Below are positions 28,878 through 39,598 of a DNA stretch of 51,888 nucleotides, piece after piece (position 1 is the stretch's first letter; the number at the start of each line of letters is the position of its first letter). The notes beneath the pieces were generated by a model. The model had not been told where the DNA came from. It did no database searches and worked only from the letters and a program-made list of their open reading frames with translations. The stretch spans positions 1-51,888 of the forward strand of contig NZ_JAKIKR010000036.1 in the NCBI RefSeq assembly GCF_023284025.1, read 5' to 3'. The position numbers and the translations under genes were made by a program. The DNA comes from Shewanella abyssi (GTDB taxonomy: Bacteria > Pseudomonadota > Gammaproteobacteria > Enterobacterales > Shewanellaceae).

Positions 28878-29720
28878 TTGTCGAGATTAACCTGTGGCAA
28901 TAAATCATTAGATTTATCCACCCCAGCGATTATGGGGATCCTTAATGTCACTCCAGATTCATTTTCTGACGGTGGAGAGTTTTCTTCGTTTGAAACCGCC
29001 TGCCACCAGGCTGACAATATGGTCGCCCATGGGGCAATTTTTATCGATATCGGCGGTGAGTCTACTCGGCCAGGTGCTAAGGATGTGTCTGAAGCTGACG
29101 AGCTTGCTCGTGTACTACCGCTAATAGAGTATGTCGCTAAAACTCATGATGTATGGATCTCAATCGATACTAGTAAGCCTGTGGTCATGAGAGCTGCTGT
29201 AGCTGCGGGTGCGCACCTCATTAATGACGTTAGGGCGTTGCAAGAGCCTGGCGCATTAGCGGCGGCAGCTGAGCTTGGTGTTCCTGTGTGCCTAATGCAT
29301 ATGCAAGGGCAACCACGAACCATGCAACACGCGCCAGTTTATGATGACATTGTTAAAGAGATAAGCTCTTTTTTTGAGGAACGTATTACGGCCTGTCTTG
29401 AAGCTGGTATTAAGCGCAATAACATTGTACTCGATCCCGGATTTGGTTTTGGTAAGTCACTAGCGCATAATTACCAGCTACTACAGCGTTTAGCAGAATT
29501 CAGTGCGTTTGAGCTTCCGCTTCTGGCCGGATTGTCTCGAAAAAGCATGTTTGGCCAATTACTTAATCGTGAAGTATCACAAAGACTAAGTGCTTCTCTG
29601 GCTGGTAATATGTTGGCATTGCAGGCGGGCGCAAACATTGTGCGAGTGCATGATGTGCGAGAAACAGCCGATATGATGGCTGTGTTAAGCGCCACTAAAA
29701 ATCACATGGATTTAAGCTAA
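28878..29720 (+). CDS. folP: Dihydropteroate synthase
   Basis: FolP condenses p-aminobenzoate with dihydropterin pyrophosphate in folate synthesis and is the sulfonamide target. The start is taken as TTG 28878 behind GGAG, giving 280 residues (E. coli 282); the longer frame would begin inside the ftsH terminator. Conserved parts are IMGILNVTPDSFSDGG, IDIGGESTRPGA, ISIDTSKP, LINDVRA, VCLMHMQG, LDPGFGFGKS, LLAGLSRKSM and the C-terminal VRVHDV. The gene is placed between ftsH and glmM as in E. coli. Confidence 0.95.
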   Translation: MSRLTCGNKSLDLSTPAIMGILNVTPDSFSDGGEFSSFETACHQADNMVAHGAIFIDIGGESTRPGAKDVSEADELARVLPLIEYVAKTHDVWISIDTSKPVVMRAAVAAGAHLINDVRALQEPGALAAAAELGVPVCLMHMQGQPRTMQHAPVYDDIVKEISSFFEERITACLEAGIKRNNIVLDPGFGFGKSLAHNYQLLQRLAEFSAFELPLLAGLSRKSMFGQLLNREVSQRLSASLAGNMLALQAGANIVRVHDVRETADMMAVLSATKNHMDLS

Positions 29721-29803
29721 GCAGGCGTTCAGCTTAAATAAAGTAATACTTGGTAGGATCTGTGCATTCTATTCTACCCACAGCGATTAAGTTTGGAGTT
29801 TTC

Positions 29804-31141
29804 GTGAAACAAAGACAATTTTTTGGTACTGATGGTATTCGCGGTAAAGTCGGTGCGGGTAAAATGACACCTGAATTAGCCCTGAAGTTGGGCTGGGCTG
29901 CGGGGCGCGTGTTATCTCGAACCGGCACCCGTAAAGTCATCATAGGAAAAGACACCCGTATTTCTGGTTATCTATTTGAATCGGCGCTAGAGGCAGGACT
30001 GTCAGCCGCTGGTCTCGATGTGATGCTAATAGGCCCTATGCCAACACCGGCGGTCGCTTATTTGACCCGTACATTTCGCGCCGAAGCGGGCATTGTGATC
30101 AGTGCCTCACACAACCCTTATTATGATAATGGTATTAAGTTTTTCTATACCGATGGCAGTAAACTTGACGATGCGGTAGAGCTTGAAATCGAAGCCGAAT
30201 TGGAAAAGCCATTAACCTGCGTTGAATCTCATCTGTTAGGCAAGGTGGTTCGAATAGATGATGCCGCTGGCCGTTATATTGAATATTGCAAAAGCCATTT
30301 CCCAGCAGAACAAACATTAAGTGGGCTAAAGATCGTTGTTGATTGTGCTCACGGTGCAACCTACCACATAGCGCCAAGTGTCTTTAAAGAGCTTGGCGCT
30401 GAAGTTATCGCTATTGGTGATAAGCCAAATGGATTGAACATCAACGATAACGTTGGTGCAACGTCTATGGCTAAGATTTGCGAAACCGTGCTGGAAGAGA
30501 ATGCTGATTTAGGTATCGCGCTTGATGGTGACGGTGACCGCATCATGATGGTTAACCGTCATGGACGGGTGATTGATGGCGACGAAATTCTCTATATCTT
30601 GGCATGTGACGCGCAAAAGCGTGGCGTATTGCAAGGCGGAGTTGTTGGTACGCTAATGTCTAATTTAGGCTTAGATCTTGCGCTGCAAGCACTGGATATC
30701 CCTTTTGTTCGCTCAAAAGTCGGCGATCGCTATGTGATGGAGCTGCTAAAAGAGCATGACTGGAGAATTGGTGGAGAAAACTCCGGTCATATTTTAAATC
30801 TAGATCATGGCACCACCGGTGATGGTATTGTGGCGGGGATCTTGGTACTTGCTGCTATGCGTCGTCAAAATGCAAATTTAGAGGACTTAACCGCGGGTAT
30901 TACTATGTTGCCTCAAGTGTTGGTCAATGTGCGCTTTGAAGGCAGCGATGACCCACTAACGTCAGCAGAAGTGCTAGCGGCTCAAGCTGAAGTTGAACAG
31001 AAACTTGGCGCTAGAGGTCGAGTTCTGCTGCGAAAATCGGGCACCGAACCCTTACTCAGAGTGATGGTTGAAGGTGATGACGAAAATGATGTCATTAAGT
31101 TTGCCAACTATATTGCAGATGCAGTTCGTAACCTAGTATAA
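29804..31141 (+). CDS. glmM: Phosphoglucosamine mutase
   Basis: GlmM converts glucosamine-6-phosphate to glucosamine-1-phosphate for peptidoglycan and lipopolysaccharide. The GTG at 29804 behind GGAG gives 445 residues, exactly the E. coli length; the 18-codon extension upstream is rejected. The active serine is Ser102 in [12 protein letters not shown]. The metal loop [12 protein letters not shown] is near residue 240, sugar-binding GGENSGHIL near 325, and the phosphate-binding [14 protein letters not shown] near 405. It follows folP by 83 bases. Confidence 0.97.
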   Translation: MKQRQFFGTDGIRGKVGAGKMTPELALKLGWAAGRVLSRTGTRKVIIGKDTRISGYLFESALEAGLSAAGLDVMLIGPMPTPAVAYLTRTFRAEAGIVISASHNPYYDNGIKFFYTDGSKLDDAVELEIEAELEKPLTCVESHLLGKVVRIDDAAGRYIEYCKSHFPAEQTLSGLKIVVDCAHGATYHIAPSVFKELGAEVIAIGDKPNGLNINDNVGATSMAKICETVLEENADLGIALDGDGDRIMMVNRHGRVIDGDEILYILACDAQKRGVLQGGVVGTLMSNLGLDLALQALDIPFVRSKVGDRYVMELLKEHDWRIGGENSGHILNLDHGTTGDGIVAGILVLAAMRRQNANLEDLTAGITMLPQVLVNVRFEGSDDPLTSAEVLAAQAEVEQKLGARGRVLLRKSGTEPLLRVMVEGDDENDVIKFANYIADAVRNLV

Positions 31142-31327
31142 ATATTCGACAGAGGTTAATTGCATAAACCTTGATTTGGCTGCTTAAAGGAGTTGTATTG
31201 TCAATATAACTCCTTGGTAGGGTAAAAAATATGCGTTCTAACCGAGTTTATTAAAAATTACGCTTTTAGCTATTGTAACTTAACAAGTGGTTCGCTATTA
31301 TTCACGCCGCTTTCAGAGGAGACCGTG

Positions 31328-32110
31328 ATGGCACTAAGACGTCCGATGGTTGCTGGTAATTGGAAAATGAATGGCAGTGCGCAACTAGCGCAAGAGTTAT
31401 TCAAAAAATTCGCTACCAAGCTCCAAAATGATTCAGCTGAAGTGGTTCTGTGTCCGCCTTCTATTTATTTAGAAAGTGTTCGACAGCTGCTAGATGAAAA
31501 TAAAGAAGCCTTAAATGGTTGTCTTGTCAGAATGGGTTCGCAGAATGTCAGTCAACATGACTTCGGTGCTTATACTGGCGAAATATCTGGGCAGATGTTA
31601 AAAGATTCAGGATGTCGATATGTTATTATCGGACATTCAGAACGTCGCCGTATGTACGGAGAGACGAGTGATATCGTAGCAGAGAAATTTGCTGCAGCTC
31701 AAAAACATGGTTTGACCCCAATACTCTGTGTTGGTGAATCAGGTCCAGCTCGTGAAGCAAGACGTACTTTTGAAGTTATTGCGGAAGAGTTAGATATCGT
31801 CATTGAAAAAAATGGCACCATGGCTTTTGACAACGCGATTATCGCCTATGAGCCGCTTTGGGCTGTAGGGACAGGTAAGAGCGCTACGCCAGAGCAGGCA
31901 CAAGAAGTTCATGCGTTTATTCGCAAACGCCTCTCTGAAGTTTCTCCCTTTATCGGAGAAAATATCAGGATCTTGTACGGTGGTAGCGTAACACCGAGTA
32001 ATGCTGCGGATTTATTTGCGCAGCCAGATGTAGACGGTGGCTTGATTGGCGGTGTTAGCCTCAATGCTACTGAATTTCTCAGTCTATGTACGATAGCGAT
32101 GAGCGCATAA
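31328..32110 (+). CDS. tpiA: Triosephosphate isomerase
   Basis: TpiA interconverts dihydroxyacetone phosphate and glyceraldehyde-3-phosphate. The ATG at 31328 lies behind AGAGGAG and gives 260 residues (typical 250-260). Active residues are the Lys in GNWKMNGS, the His in IIGHSERR and the Glu in [12 protein letters not shown]; the phosphate-binding [11 protein letters not shown] and GGLIGGVSL are present. In E. coli tpiA is elsewhere; here it sits between glmM and secG and ends only two bases before secG, so both are co-transcribed. Confidence 0.97.
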   Translation: MALRRPMVAGNWKMNGSAQLAQELFKKFATKLQNDSAEVVLCPPSIYLESVRQLLDENKEALNGCLVRMGSQNVSQHDFGAYTGEISGQMLKDSGCRYVIIGHSERRRMYGETSDIVAEKFAAAQKHGLTPILCVGESGPAREARRTFEVIAEELDIVIEKNGTMAFDNAIIAYEPLWAVGTGKSATPEQAQEVHAFIRKRLSEVSPFIGENIRILYGGSVTPSNAADLFAQPDVDGGLIGGVSLNATEFLSLCTIAMSA

Positions 32111-32112
32111 AT

Positions 32113-32448
32113 ATGTATGAAGTTCTAATGGTTATATACTTGTTGGTTGCTATAGGTCTAGTAGGACTTATTTTAATCCAGCAAGGTAAGGGTGCAGACA
32201 TGGGTGCCTCTTTTGGCGCTGGCGCATCGAATACTCTTTTCGGTTCATCAGGTTCAGGTAACTTCTTGACTCGTTCAACAGCTGTTTTAGCAATTGCGTT
32301 TTTTGCCTTAAGTTTAACCATCGGTAACTTAAGCGCAAACCACACAAAAGCTGAAAACGCTTGGGACGATTTGAGTAGCGACGCAGCACAAGCTGTTGAG
32401 CAAGTTCAGCAAGAAGCTGAAAAGTCAGAAGATAAAATCCCTGACTAA
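32113..32448 (+). CDS. secG: Protein translocase subunit SecG
   Basis: SecG is the small integral partner of SecYE. ATG 32113 gives 111 residues (E. coli 110). Two membrane helices (about 3-22 and 55-72) flank the conserved loop [26 protein letters not shown]; the tail is acidic and Gln-rich. It starts two bases after tpiA and is followed by the tRNA-Leu and tRNA-fMet genes, as in E. coli secG-leuU-metY. Confidence 0.95.
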   Translation: MYEVLMVIYLLVAIGLVGLILIQQGKGADMGASFGAGASNTLFGSSGSGNFLTRSTAVLAIAFFALSLTIGNLSANHTKAENAWDDLSSDAAQAVEQVQQEAEKSEDKIPD

Positions 32449-32559
32449 ATCCATAGCAACTTATGGATACTATTAATCAAATCGATTAGTAGAGATTGTT
32501 TAAATGACTATTAACCTCTCAACGTAGTCATTACTTAAAACAATCGACGTAGAAATTAT

Positions 32560-32646
32560 GCGGATGTGGTGGAATTGGTAGACACGCCAGCTTGAGGGGC
32601 TGGTGAGCGCAAGCTCGTGGGGGTTCAAGTCCCCCCATCCGCACCA
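32560..32646 (+). tRNA. tRNA-Leu (anticodon GAG)
   Basis: The 87-base cloverleaf has acceptor GCGGATG/CATCCGC and an encoded CCA. The anticodon stem CCAGC/GCTGG holds the loop TTGAGGG, giving anticodon GAG. The long variable arm (GAGCGCAAGCTC) marks a type II tRNA, and the T-arm is GGGGGTTCAAGTCCCCC. It corresponds to E. coli leuU by position. Confidence 0.97.
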
Positions 32647-32752
32647 AATCTTTGATTTTGTTTAATGACCAAGTCAAAGATAATAAAGTCGCCGAGTTAG
32701 GCGCTTTGTTATTGCAAGTCGAGATGATTCTCAATATACTTGCACAAGTTGT

Positions 32753-32829
<77 letters not shown>

Positions 32830-32880
32830 GCTTCCCAGTAAAGGATTTAGATCCTATACTGTACAGGTTCTGGATTTATC

Positions 32881-32906
32881 AACCTCGTCATTACGGGGTT
32901 TTTTGT
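32881..32906 (+). terminator. Terminator after tRNA-fMet
   Basis: The hairpin AACCTCG-TCATTA-CGGGGTT, containing a T-G wobble, is followed by TTTTG, 52 bases after the tRNA. Confidence 0.7.
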
Positions 32907-32947
32907 TATCTGGGACTTACACAACTGTCATGATAAGTGACTTTTTA

Positions 32948-32976
32948 CTGGGCTATTAGGCCCTTTTTTGTTTTTC
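32948..32976 (+). terminator. Weak terminator or attenuator before rimP
   Basis: A short GGGC/GCCC stem with a 6-base loop is followed by TTTTTTGTTTTT, 12 bases before the rimP start. It may be an attenuator of the rimP-nusA operon. Confidence 0.45.
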
Positions 32977-32987
32977 TGGGGGTAACC

Positions 32988-33443
32988 TTGGCTACATTAG
33001 AACGCAAACTGGTAGAGCTGCTAAAAGCACCAGTTGAAGCATTAGGCCACGAGCTTTGGGGCTTGGAATATATTCAAGCAGGTAAGCACTCTATCTTGCG
33101 TCTATATATAGACAATGAAAAAGGGATTTTCGTTGATGACTGTGCCGATACCAGTCGTCAAGTGAGTGCTGTCATGGATGTTGAAGATCCAATTTCAACA
33201 GAGTACACACTAGAAGTGTCTTCCCCAGGTGTGGATAGACCATTATTTACTGCACAGCAGTATGAACTCTATACCGGTGAGACTGTAAAAGTACAACTAA
33301 CGATGCCTGTCGCAGGCGGTCGTAATTTGAAAGGTACGGTTATTGGCGTCGAGGGGCAAATGCTCACTCTGTCAGTAGAGGGTAATGAACTGATAGTTGC
33401 TTTGGATAACATCCGTAAAGGCAATTTAATCGCTAAGTTTTGA
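32988..33443 (+). CDS. rimP: Ribosome maturation factor RimP
   Basis: RimP is needed for 30S subunit maturation. The TTG at 32988 follows GGGGGT and gives 151 residues (E. coli 150); the 17-codon upstream extension would read through the hairpin and T-run. The N-terminal domain shows [19 protein letters not shown] and LYIDNEKGI, then [21 protein letters not shown] and [13 protein letters not shown]; the C-terminal domain is SH3-like. nusA follows after 27 bases. The order rimP-nusA-infB-rbfA-truB-rpsO is conserved. Confidence 0.94.
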   Translation: MATLERKLVELLKAPVEALGHELWGLEYIQAGKHSILRLYIDNEKGIFVDDCADTSRQVSAVMDVEDPISTEYTLEVSSPGVDRPLFTAQQYELYTGETVKVQLTMPVAGGRNLKGTVIGVEGQMLTLSVEGNELIVALDNIRKGNLIAKF

Positions 33444-33470
33444 TGAATTCAAGGTGAACGAGGCAAGAGA

Positions 33471-34970
33471 ATGAATAAAGAGATCCTGCTAGTCGCTGAG
33501 GCGGTTTCAAATGAGAAAGGTGTACCACGCGAGAAGATTTTCGAAGCGTTGGAAATTGCACTAGCCACAGCAACCAAGAAAAAATATGAAGGTGACATTG
33601 AAGTTCGTGTCGCTATTGATCGCAAAACGGGTGCCTATGCCACTTTCCGTCGTTGGATGGTTGTTGAAGACACTGGCGAGCCATTAGAAAACCCTTTCCG
33701 TGAAATTACACTCGAAGCGGCAGTATATGATGAGCCTGAAATTGAGCTTGGCGGCTTTATAGAAGATGAAATCGATTCAGTAGCATTCGACCGTATTACC
33801 ACGCAAACGGCAAAGCAAGTTATTGTACAAAAAGTACGTGAAGCTGAACGTGAACAGATCGTTGAACAATTTCGCGACCGCGAAGGTGAGTTGATTGTCG
33901 GTGTGGTTAAGAAAAGTAACCGCGAAAGCGTTATCGTTGATTTGGGCACTAACGCTGATGGCGTACTGTTCAAAGAAGACTTGATCTCCCGTGAGTCTTT
34001 CCGCCCTGGTGATCGTGTACGTGCATTACTTTACTCGGTACGTCCTGAAGCGCGTGGCGCTCAGTTGTTTCTAACACGCACTAAGTCAGAAATGCTGATA
34101 GAGCTTTTCCGTGTGGAAGTACCTGAAATTGCCGATGAGATGATCGAAATTATGGGCGCAGCTCGTGATCCAGGTTCCCGTGCAAAGATTGCCGTGAAAT
34201 CTAACGATCGTCGTATCGACCCTATCGGTGCGTGTGTTGGTATGCGTGGTGCTCGTGTTCAAGCCGTTTCAAACGAACTGGGTGGCGAGCGTGTTGATAT
34301 CGTGCTTTGGGACGATAACCCTGCACAATATGTCATCAACTGTATGGCACCTGCTGATGTGGCGTCAATCATCGTAGATGAAGACAACCACACAATGGAT
34401 ATCGCTGTAGAGGCTGATAGCCTAGCGCAAGCAATTGGTCGTAATGGTCAGAATATTCGTCTAGCGACTCAACTGTCTGGTTGGGAACTAAACGTCATGA
34501 CTGTTGATGACATGAAAGCTAAGCACCAAGCAGAAAGCGCTAAGGTGGTTGACTTACTGATTCAGGCGCTAGACGTCGATGCAGAGTTTGCCCAAGTTTT
34601 GGCTGACGAAGGCTTTACCTCTTTAGAAGAGATTGCTTACGTACCAACAGCAGAACTATTAGAAATAGATGGATTTGACGAAGATGTCGTCGAGTCTTTA
34701 AGAGAACGTGCAAAAGCGGCGATCTCGACTCGCGCACTTGCGACTGAGGAAGCACTTGATGGTGTTTCACCAAGTGAAGACCTGCTAGCATTAGAAGGTT
34801 TAGATAGACACTTGGCATTCGTATTTGCAAGCAAAGGCGTAATCACGCTAGAAGATTTGGCCGAACAAGGCATTGATGATTTGATCGAAATTGAAGAATT
34901 AACAGAAGCAAAAGCAGGTGAGCTCATTATGGCTGCCCGTAATATCTGTTGGTTTGGCGAAGAAGCATAA
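33471..34970 (+). CDS. nusA: Transcription termination/antitermination protein NusA
   Basis: NusA binds RNA polymerase and nascent RNA, affecting pausing, termination and antitermination. The protein has 499 residues (E. coli 495). The N-terminal polymerase-binding domain contains [20 protein letters not shown]. An S1 domain (about 135-200, [20 protein letters not shown]) and two KH domains ([23 protein letters not shown] and [22 protein letters not shown]) follow. Two acidic C-terminal repeats near 365-420 and 440-499 bind alpha-CTD and lambda N in E. coli. ACGAGGC precedes the ATG. Confidence 0.97.
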   Translation: MNKEILLVAEAVSNEKGVPREKIFEALEIALATATKKKYEGDIEVRVAIDRKTGAYATFRRWMVVEDTGEPLENPFREITLEAAVYDEPEIELGGFIEDEIDSVAFDRITTQTAKQVIVQKVREAEREQIVEQFRDREGELIVGVVKKSNRESVIVDLGTNADGVLFKEDLISRESFRPGDRVRALLYSVRPEARGAQLFLTRTKSEMLIELFRVEVPEIADEMIEIMGAARDPGSRAKIAVKSNDRRIDPIGACVGMRGARVQAVSNELGGERVDIVLWDDNPAQYVINCMAPADVASIIVDEDNHTMDIAVEADSLAQAIGRNGQNIRLATQLSGWELNVMTVDDMKAKHQAESAKVVDLLIQALDVDAEFAQVLADEGFTSLEEIAYVPTAELLEIDGFDEDVVESLRERAKAAISTRALATEEALDGVSPSEDLLALEGLDRHLAFVFASKGVITLEDLAEQGIDDLIEIEELTEAKAGELIMAARNICWFGEEA

Positions 34971-34996
34971 GTCGATCAACAGAGGGGAATTAAATA

Positions 34997-37657
34997 ATGG
35001 CAGATACAACAGTAGACAAGCTAGCCACAGAAGTTGGGAAAAGTGCTGATCGACTCGTCGAACAGTTTTCTCAGGCTGGCATTAAGAAATCGACAACGGA
35101 TACGGTTTCTGAATCAGAAAAACAGCAGTTGCTTGATTTTTTGAAGAAGCAACACGGTGGCGATGCTGCACCAACTAAAATGACACTGCAACGCAAGTCA
35201 GTATCAACTCTGAGCGTGGCCGGCAGTGGCGGTAAATCAAAGGACGTTAAAGTAGAGGTGCGCAAAAAACGTACTTTTGTTAAGCGTGATGAAGCGCAAG
35301 AAGCTGAACTAGCGGCAACAGCAAAAGCTGAAGCAGACGCTAAAGCTGCGGCAGCGAAAGCTGAAGCTGAAGCTAAAGTGAACACTGAAGCAAAGCAAAA
35401 AGCTGACGAAGAAGCTAAAGCAAAAGCTGCTAAAGTGGCAAAGCAAGAAGCCGCTCCAGTGCAAACTGCAGATGAAAAAGCCGCTAAAGCCGAAGCTGTC
35501 AAGCTGCAGACAGTACAAGATGAAGTTGCTAAGGCAAAGGCCAATGCAGAAGGTGTTGCAGCAACTGAAGAAGCACGTCGACTAGCTGAAGAAAATGCTA
35601 AGCGTTGGGCTGAAGAAGAAAAAGCACGTAAAGAAGCTGAAAAAACGGGTGATCACCATGTCACTACGTCTACCGAAGCGCGTGCTGCAGAAGATACCGC
35701 CGATGCCAATGCAGAAAAACGTGACCGTCGTCCGCGTAAAGCACCGACCCCTGCACCTGCTACAACGGGTAAAGGAAAGCGTCGCGGTGGCAAGGACAAC
35801 CGTCGTGACAGCCGTAATTCACGTAATTCACGTAATTCACGTAATGCTCGTAGCGTTGCACCTGAATCAATGGACCACGCGTTCAATAAGTCAGCTGTTG
35901 TCGTTAAAGCAGAAGTTAGCATCGGTGAAACCGTTTCGGTTTCAGAATTAGCTTCAAAAATGGCAGTGAAAGCGACTGAGATCATCAAGCAGATGATGAA
36001 GATGGGCTCTATGGTTACGATTAACCAAGTCCTTGATCAAGAAACTGCGCAGCTTGTTGCTGAAGATATGGGGCATAAAGTTGTTCTGACTCGCGAAAAC
36101 GAACTAGAGCATCAAGTGCTTGCTGACCGTAATGGCGATGTAAGCGTTGAACCACGTGCTCCAGTTGTGACTATCATGGGCCACGTTGACCATGGTAAGA
36201 CATCACTACTTGATTACATTCGTAGTGCAAAAGTAGCCTCTGGCGAAGCCGGTGGTATTACTCAGCATATTGGTGCTTATCACGTCGAAACTGAAAACGG
36301 CATGATCACCTTCTTAGATACCCCTGGTCACGCGGCGTTTACCGCAATGCGTGCTCGTGGTGCTAAAGCGACTGACATCGTCATTCTAGTGGTTGCGGCT
36401 GATGATGGCGTTATGCCACAAACCATCGAAGCTATCCAGCATGCTAAAGCCGGTGGTGTACCGCTGATTGTTGCTGTTAACAAGATGGATAAGCCCGAAG
36501 CTGATCCTGAACGTGTTAAATCTGAACTGTCTCAACATGGCATAATGTCAGAAGATTGGGGCGGAGAGAACATGTTTGTTCACGTTTCAGCTAAGAGCGG
36601 AGAAGGAATTGATGAGTTACTAGAAGGTATTCTTCTTGAATCTGAAGTCCTAGAGCTTAAAGCGGTTCGTGAAGGTATGGCTGCTGGTGTGGTGGTTGAA
36701 TCTAAGCTTGATAAAGGCCGTGGTCCAGTTGCAACCGTGCTGGTACAAGAAGGTACATTGAAGCAGGGCGATATCGTTCTTTGTGGTCTTGAATACGGTA
36801 AAATCCGTGCTATGCGTGATGAAAACGGTCAAGCCATCACTGAAGCGGGTCCATCAATTCCGGTAGAAATACTAGGTCTTTCTGGTGTACCGTCTGCGGG
36901 TGATGAAGCGACTGTGGTACGTGATGAGCGTAAAGCGCGTGAAGTTGCACTCTATCGTCAAGGTAAGTTCCGTGACGTTAAGTTGGCTCGCCAGCAGAAG
37001 TCTAAGCTGGAAAACATGTTCGCCAATATGGTTGAAGGTGAAGTTGAAGAGCTTAACTTGGTACTGAAAGCTGACGTTCAAGGTTCACTTGAAGCGATTT
37101 CAGATTCGCTTAATAAGCTATCTACTGACGAAGTTAAAGTTAACATCATCGCTCGCGGCGTAGGTGGATTGACTGAAACTGATGCAACCCTAGCGGCAGC
37201 ATCTAACGCTATTATGATCGGCTTTAACGTTCGTGCAGACGCACAAGCGCGTAAAGTGATTGACAGAGAAAGTGTTGATCTTCGTTATTACAGCATCATT
37301 TATCAGTTGATTGATGAAGTTAGAGACGCGATGAGCGGCTTGTTATCACCTGAATTTAGACAAGAAATTATTGGTCTTGCTCAAGTTCGTGATGTCTTTA
37401 AGTCTCCTAAGATTGGTTCTATCGCTGGTTGTATGGTTACTGAAGGTACGATTAAGCGTAGTGCTCCAATCCGTGTTCTACGTGAGAACATTGTTATCTA
37501 CGAAGGTGAGCTTGAATCTCTTCGTCGCTTTAAAGACGATGTTAGCGACGTTCGTAACGGCATGGAATGTGGTATCGGTGTGAAGAACTATAATGACGTC
37601 AGAGTTGGCGATCAAATTGAAGTCTTCGAAACCGTTGAGATAGCGCGTACTCTGTAA
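34997..37657 (+). CDS. infB: Translation initiation factor IF-2
   Basis: IF-2 is the GTPase that places initiator tRNA on the ribosome. The protein has 886 residues (E. coli 890). The N-terminal half (to about 290) is a charged Ala/Lys/Glu coiled-coil plus a basic linker with an RNS repeat. The G domain shows [30 protein letters not shown] and VNKMD near residues 395-500, and the C-terminal domains carry the tRNA-binding region. An internal ATG before the G domain could give a shorter isoform, as known in E. coli. It belongs to the nusA operon. GAGGGGA precedes the ATG. Confidence 0.97.
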   Translation: MADTTVDKLATEVGKSADRLVEQFSQAGIKKSTTDTVSESEKQQLLDFLKKQHGGDAAPTKMTLQRKSVSTLSVAGSGGKSKDVKVEVRKKRTFVKRDEAQEAELAATAKAEADAKAAAAKAEAEAKVNTEAKQKADEEAKAKAAKVAKQEAAPVQTADEKAAKAEAVKLQTVQDEVAKAKANAEGVAATEEARRLAEENAKRWAEEEKARKEAEKTGDHHVTTSTEARAAEDTADANAEKRDRRPRKAPTPAPATTGKGKRRGGKDNRRDSRNSRNSRNSRNARSVAPESMDHAFNKSAVVVKAEVSIGETVSVSELASKMAVKATEIIKQMMKMGSMVTINQVLDQETAQLVAEDMGHKVVLTRENELEHQVLADRNGDVSVEPRAPVVTIMGHVDHGKTSLLDYIRSAKVASGEAGGITQHIGAYHVETENGMITFLDTPGHAAFTAMRARGAKATDIVILVVAADDGVMPQTIEAIQHAKAGGVPLIVAVNKMDKPEADPERVKSELSQHGIMSEDWGGENMFVHVSAKSGEGIDELLEGILLESEVLELKAVREGMAAGVVVESKLDKGRGPVATVLVQEGTLKQGDIVLCGLEYGKIRAMRDENGQAITEAGPSIPVEILGLSGVPSAGDEATVVRDERKAREVALYRQGKFRDVKLARQQKSKLENMFANMVEGEVEELNLVLKADVQGSLEAISDSLNKLSTDEVKVNIIARGVGGLTETDATLAAASNAIMIGFNVRADAQARKVIDRESVDLRYYSIIYQLIDEVRDAMSGLLSPEFRQEIIGLAQVRDVFKSPKIGSIAGCMVTEGTIKRSAPIRVLRENIVIYEGELESLRRFKDDVSDVRNGMECGIGVKNYNDVRVGDQIEVFETVEIARTL
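35813..35845 (+). repeat. 9-bp tandem repeat inside infB
   Basis: The unit CGTAATTCA occurs three times in a row, with a partial fourth. It encodes Arg-Asn-Ser repeats in the basic linker of IF-2 and is a candidate slippage site that keeps frame. Confidence 0.9.
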
Positions 37658-37678
37658 CCTATCTTGTAACTTATTTAT

Positions 37679-37702
37679 AAGGGCGGCGTTAGCCGCCTTT
37701 AT
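37679..37702 (+). terminator. GC-rich hairpin between infB and rbfA
   Basis: GGCGGC-GTTA-GCCGCC is followed by TTTATTCTTT, an interrupted T-run. It is probably a partial terminator that lowers rbfA expression. Confidence 0.55.
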
Positions 37703-37728
37703 TCTTTAAAGTAAATGGCAAATATATT

Positions 37729-38157
37729 ATGGCAAAAGAATTTAGTCGTACACGCCGCATAGCCCAGCAGCTACAGCAAGAGCTGGCACAAGTGCTACAG
37801 CGTGACATGAAAGACCCTCGTATCGGTTTTGTCACTGTGAATGATGTCGATGTTTCGCGTGACTTAAGCTATGCAAAAGTTTATGTGACTTTCTTTGAAG
37901 AAGACGAAAATCTTGTTAAAGAAAAAGTTCAGGCATTAGATGATGCAGCGGGCTATATCCGCTCGCTTGTGGCTGGTCGTATGAAGCTGCGTGTGATGCC
38001 TGAACTGCGTTTTATCTATGACAGTTCACTGGTTGAAGGTATGCGTATGTCAAACCTTGTTAGCCGCGTGATCAGTAATGATAAAGCAAAGCAACAAGAG
38101 CACGGCACTCAAGAAGATGTTGACCAAGACAGCGGCAAGGCTGAGGACGACAAGTAA
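37729..38157 (+). CDS. rbfA: Ribosome-binding factor A
   Basis: RbfA is a KH-fold 30S maturation and cold-adaptation factor. The protein has 142 residues (E. coli 133), the excess being an acidic C-terminal tail. Conserved segments are [43 protein letters not shown] and [18 protein letters not shown]. Its stop overlaps the truB ATG (TAATG), so the two are translationally coupled. Confidence 0.95.
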   Translation: MAKEFSRTRRIAQQLQQELAQVLQRDMKDPRIGFVTVNDVDVSRDLSYAKVYVTFFEEDENLVKEKVQALDDAAGYIRSLVAGRMKLRVMPELRFIYDSSLVEGMRMSNLVSRVISNDKAKQQEHGTQEDVDQDSGKAEDDK

Positions 38158-39107
38158 TGGGTCGTCGTTCTCGTGGTCGTCATGTCGATGGTGTGTTATT
38201 GCTTGATAAAGACACTGGTATGAGTTCAAACTTTGCATTACAAAGAGTTAAGCGCTTTTTTGATGCAAACAAAGCTGGCCATACTGGTGCGCTTGATCCA
38301 TTAGCAACAGGCATGTTACCTATCTGTTTAGGCGAGGCGACTAAGTTCTCTCAGCATCTGCTTGATGCTGATAAACGTTACTTGGTGACCGCTAAACTTG
38401 GGCAACGTACTGATACCAGCGATTCTGATGGTGAAGTCGTCCAAACACGTGAAATAGATTTTACTCAAGCGCAGCTAGATACAGCTCTTGAATATTTTCG
38501 CGGTAAAACCATGCAAGTTCCTTCAATGTACTCGGCGCTTAAATATCAAGGGAAACCTTTATATAAGTATGCACGTGAAGGCATTGAGGTTCCGCGTGAA
38601 GCGCGTCCTATCAATGTTTTTGAGCTTAACTTCATCAGCCTTGAAGGCGATGAGTTAACCTTAGATATACATTGTTCTAAAGGGACTTATATCCGCACCA
38701 TCACCGATGATTTAGGTGAAATGCTAGGCTGTGGTGCACATGTCATTATGTTGCGTCGCACCCAAGTCGCGGGTTACCCATACGATAATATGGTGTCTCT
38801 AGCACAGCTTGAAGCACTTGTGGCTAAGGTCGAAGAGGAGTCTCTAACCTTATCAGAGGTATTGGATCCACTGTTATTACCGATGGATACTGCGGTTAGT
38901 GGCTTTAAAGAGATAAACGTCTCTGACGATATCGCTCCCTTCTTAATGAATGGGAATCCGGTTCAGGTGGCTAATTTACCGGTTGATGAACTTGTGCGGA
39001 TCACCTTAGGTGAGGAGCGCAAGTTTGTTGGCGTTGGCCAAATGAATGATGATGGTCTACTTGCACCTAAGCGACTTATCGTTTTGAGAACAGAATCTGA
39101 CCAATAG
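38157..39107 (+). CDS. truB: tRNA pseudouridine-55 synthase
   Basis: TruB makes pseudouridine 55 in the T-loop of tRNAs. The protein has 316 residues (E. coli 314). The catalytic Asp47 is in [15 protein letters not shown]. The N-terminal [15 protein letters not shown], the middle [23 protein letters not shown] and [16 protein letters not shown] are conserved, and a C-terminal PUA-like domain follows. It overlaps rbfA by one base and precedes rpsO, as in the E. coli operon. Confidence 0.96.
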   Translation: MGRRSRGRHVDGVLLLDKDTGMSSNFALQRVKRFFDANKAGHTGALDPLATGMLPICLGEATKFSQHLLDADKRYLVTAKLGQRTDTSDSDGEVVQTREIDFTQAQLDTALEYFRGKTMQVPSMYSALKYQGKPLYKYAREGIEVPREARPINVFELNFISLEGDELTLDIHCSKGTYIRTITDDLGEMLGCGAHVIMLRRTQVAGYPYDNMVSLAQLEALVAKVEEESLTLSEVLDPLLLPMDTAVSGFKEINVSDDIAPFLMNGNPVQVANLPVDELVRITLGEERKFVGVGQMNDDGLLAPKRLIVLRTESDQ

Positions 39108-39232
39108 CGATGTTTTGTCGTGCGCTAGAGAAATCTAGTTGCTACTACTTTGCTTAATAGGTAGAATACGCGCTCACTTTGGCTGAGTTAGTGATCGGCT
39201 AAAGATTTTTAATTATTATTTTGGAGATAGAA

Positions 39233-39502
39233 ATGTCACTAAGTGTTGAGAAAAAAGCTGAAATCTTAGCTGAATTTGGTCGTTGCGAAAATGATACTGG
39301 TTCTTCTGAAGTTCAAGTTGCTCTGCTAACTGCGCAGATTAACCACCTTCAAGGCCATTTCAAAGAGCACATCCATGATCACCATTCACGTCGTGGTCTA
39401 CTACGTATGGTAAATACACGTCGTAAACTTCTTGCATACCTTAAGCGTACTGAAAATGTTCGTTACCAAGAGCTAATCAAGAAGTTAGGTCTACGTCGTT
39501 AA
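39233..39502 (+). CDS. rpsO: 30S ribosomal protein S15
   Basis: S15 binds 16S rRNA helices in the central domain. ATG 39233 behind TTGGAG gives 89 residues, the E. coli length; a TTG four codons upstream is part of the ribosome site region. Sequence motifs: [49 protein letters not shown] and the terminal KKLGLRR. In E. coli S15 represses its own translation; the leader structure was not resolved here. A terminator follows, then an antisense gene before pnp. Confidence 0.97.
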   Translation: MSLSVEKKAEILAEFGRCENDTGSSEVQVALLTAQINHLQGHFKEHIHDHHSRRGLLRMVNTRRKLLAYLKRTENVRYQELIKKLGLRR

Positions 39503-39529
39503 TCTTTAATTAGATAACGTTTGACCTAT

Positions 39530-39557
39530 AAAAAGGAGGCTTAGCCTCCTTTTTTTG
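39530..39557 (+). terminator. rpsO terminator
   Basis: The hairpin AAAAGGAGGC-TTA-GCCTCCTTTT is followed by more T's, 28 bases after rpsO. Confidence 0.93.
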
Positions 39558-39598
39558 TACTTAAAATAAAGTGTTAACACAGATAATAGCAGGAGATA

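Noticed and set aside
35071..35544. Long minus-strand frame opposite infB
   Set aside because: It is a shadow of the Ala/Lys-rich IF-2 N-terminus, giving low-complexity Ser/Ala protein with no family resemblance.
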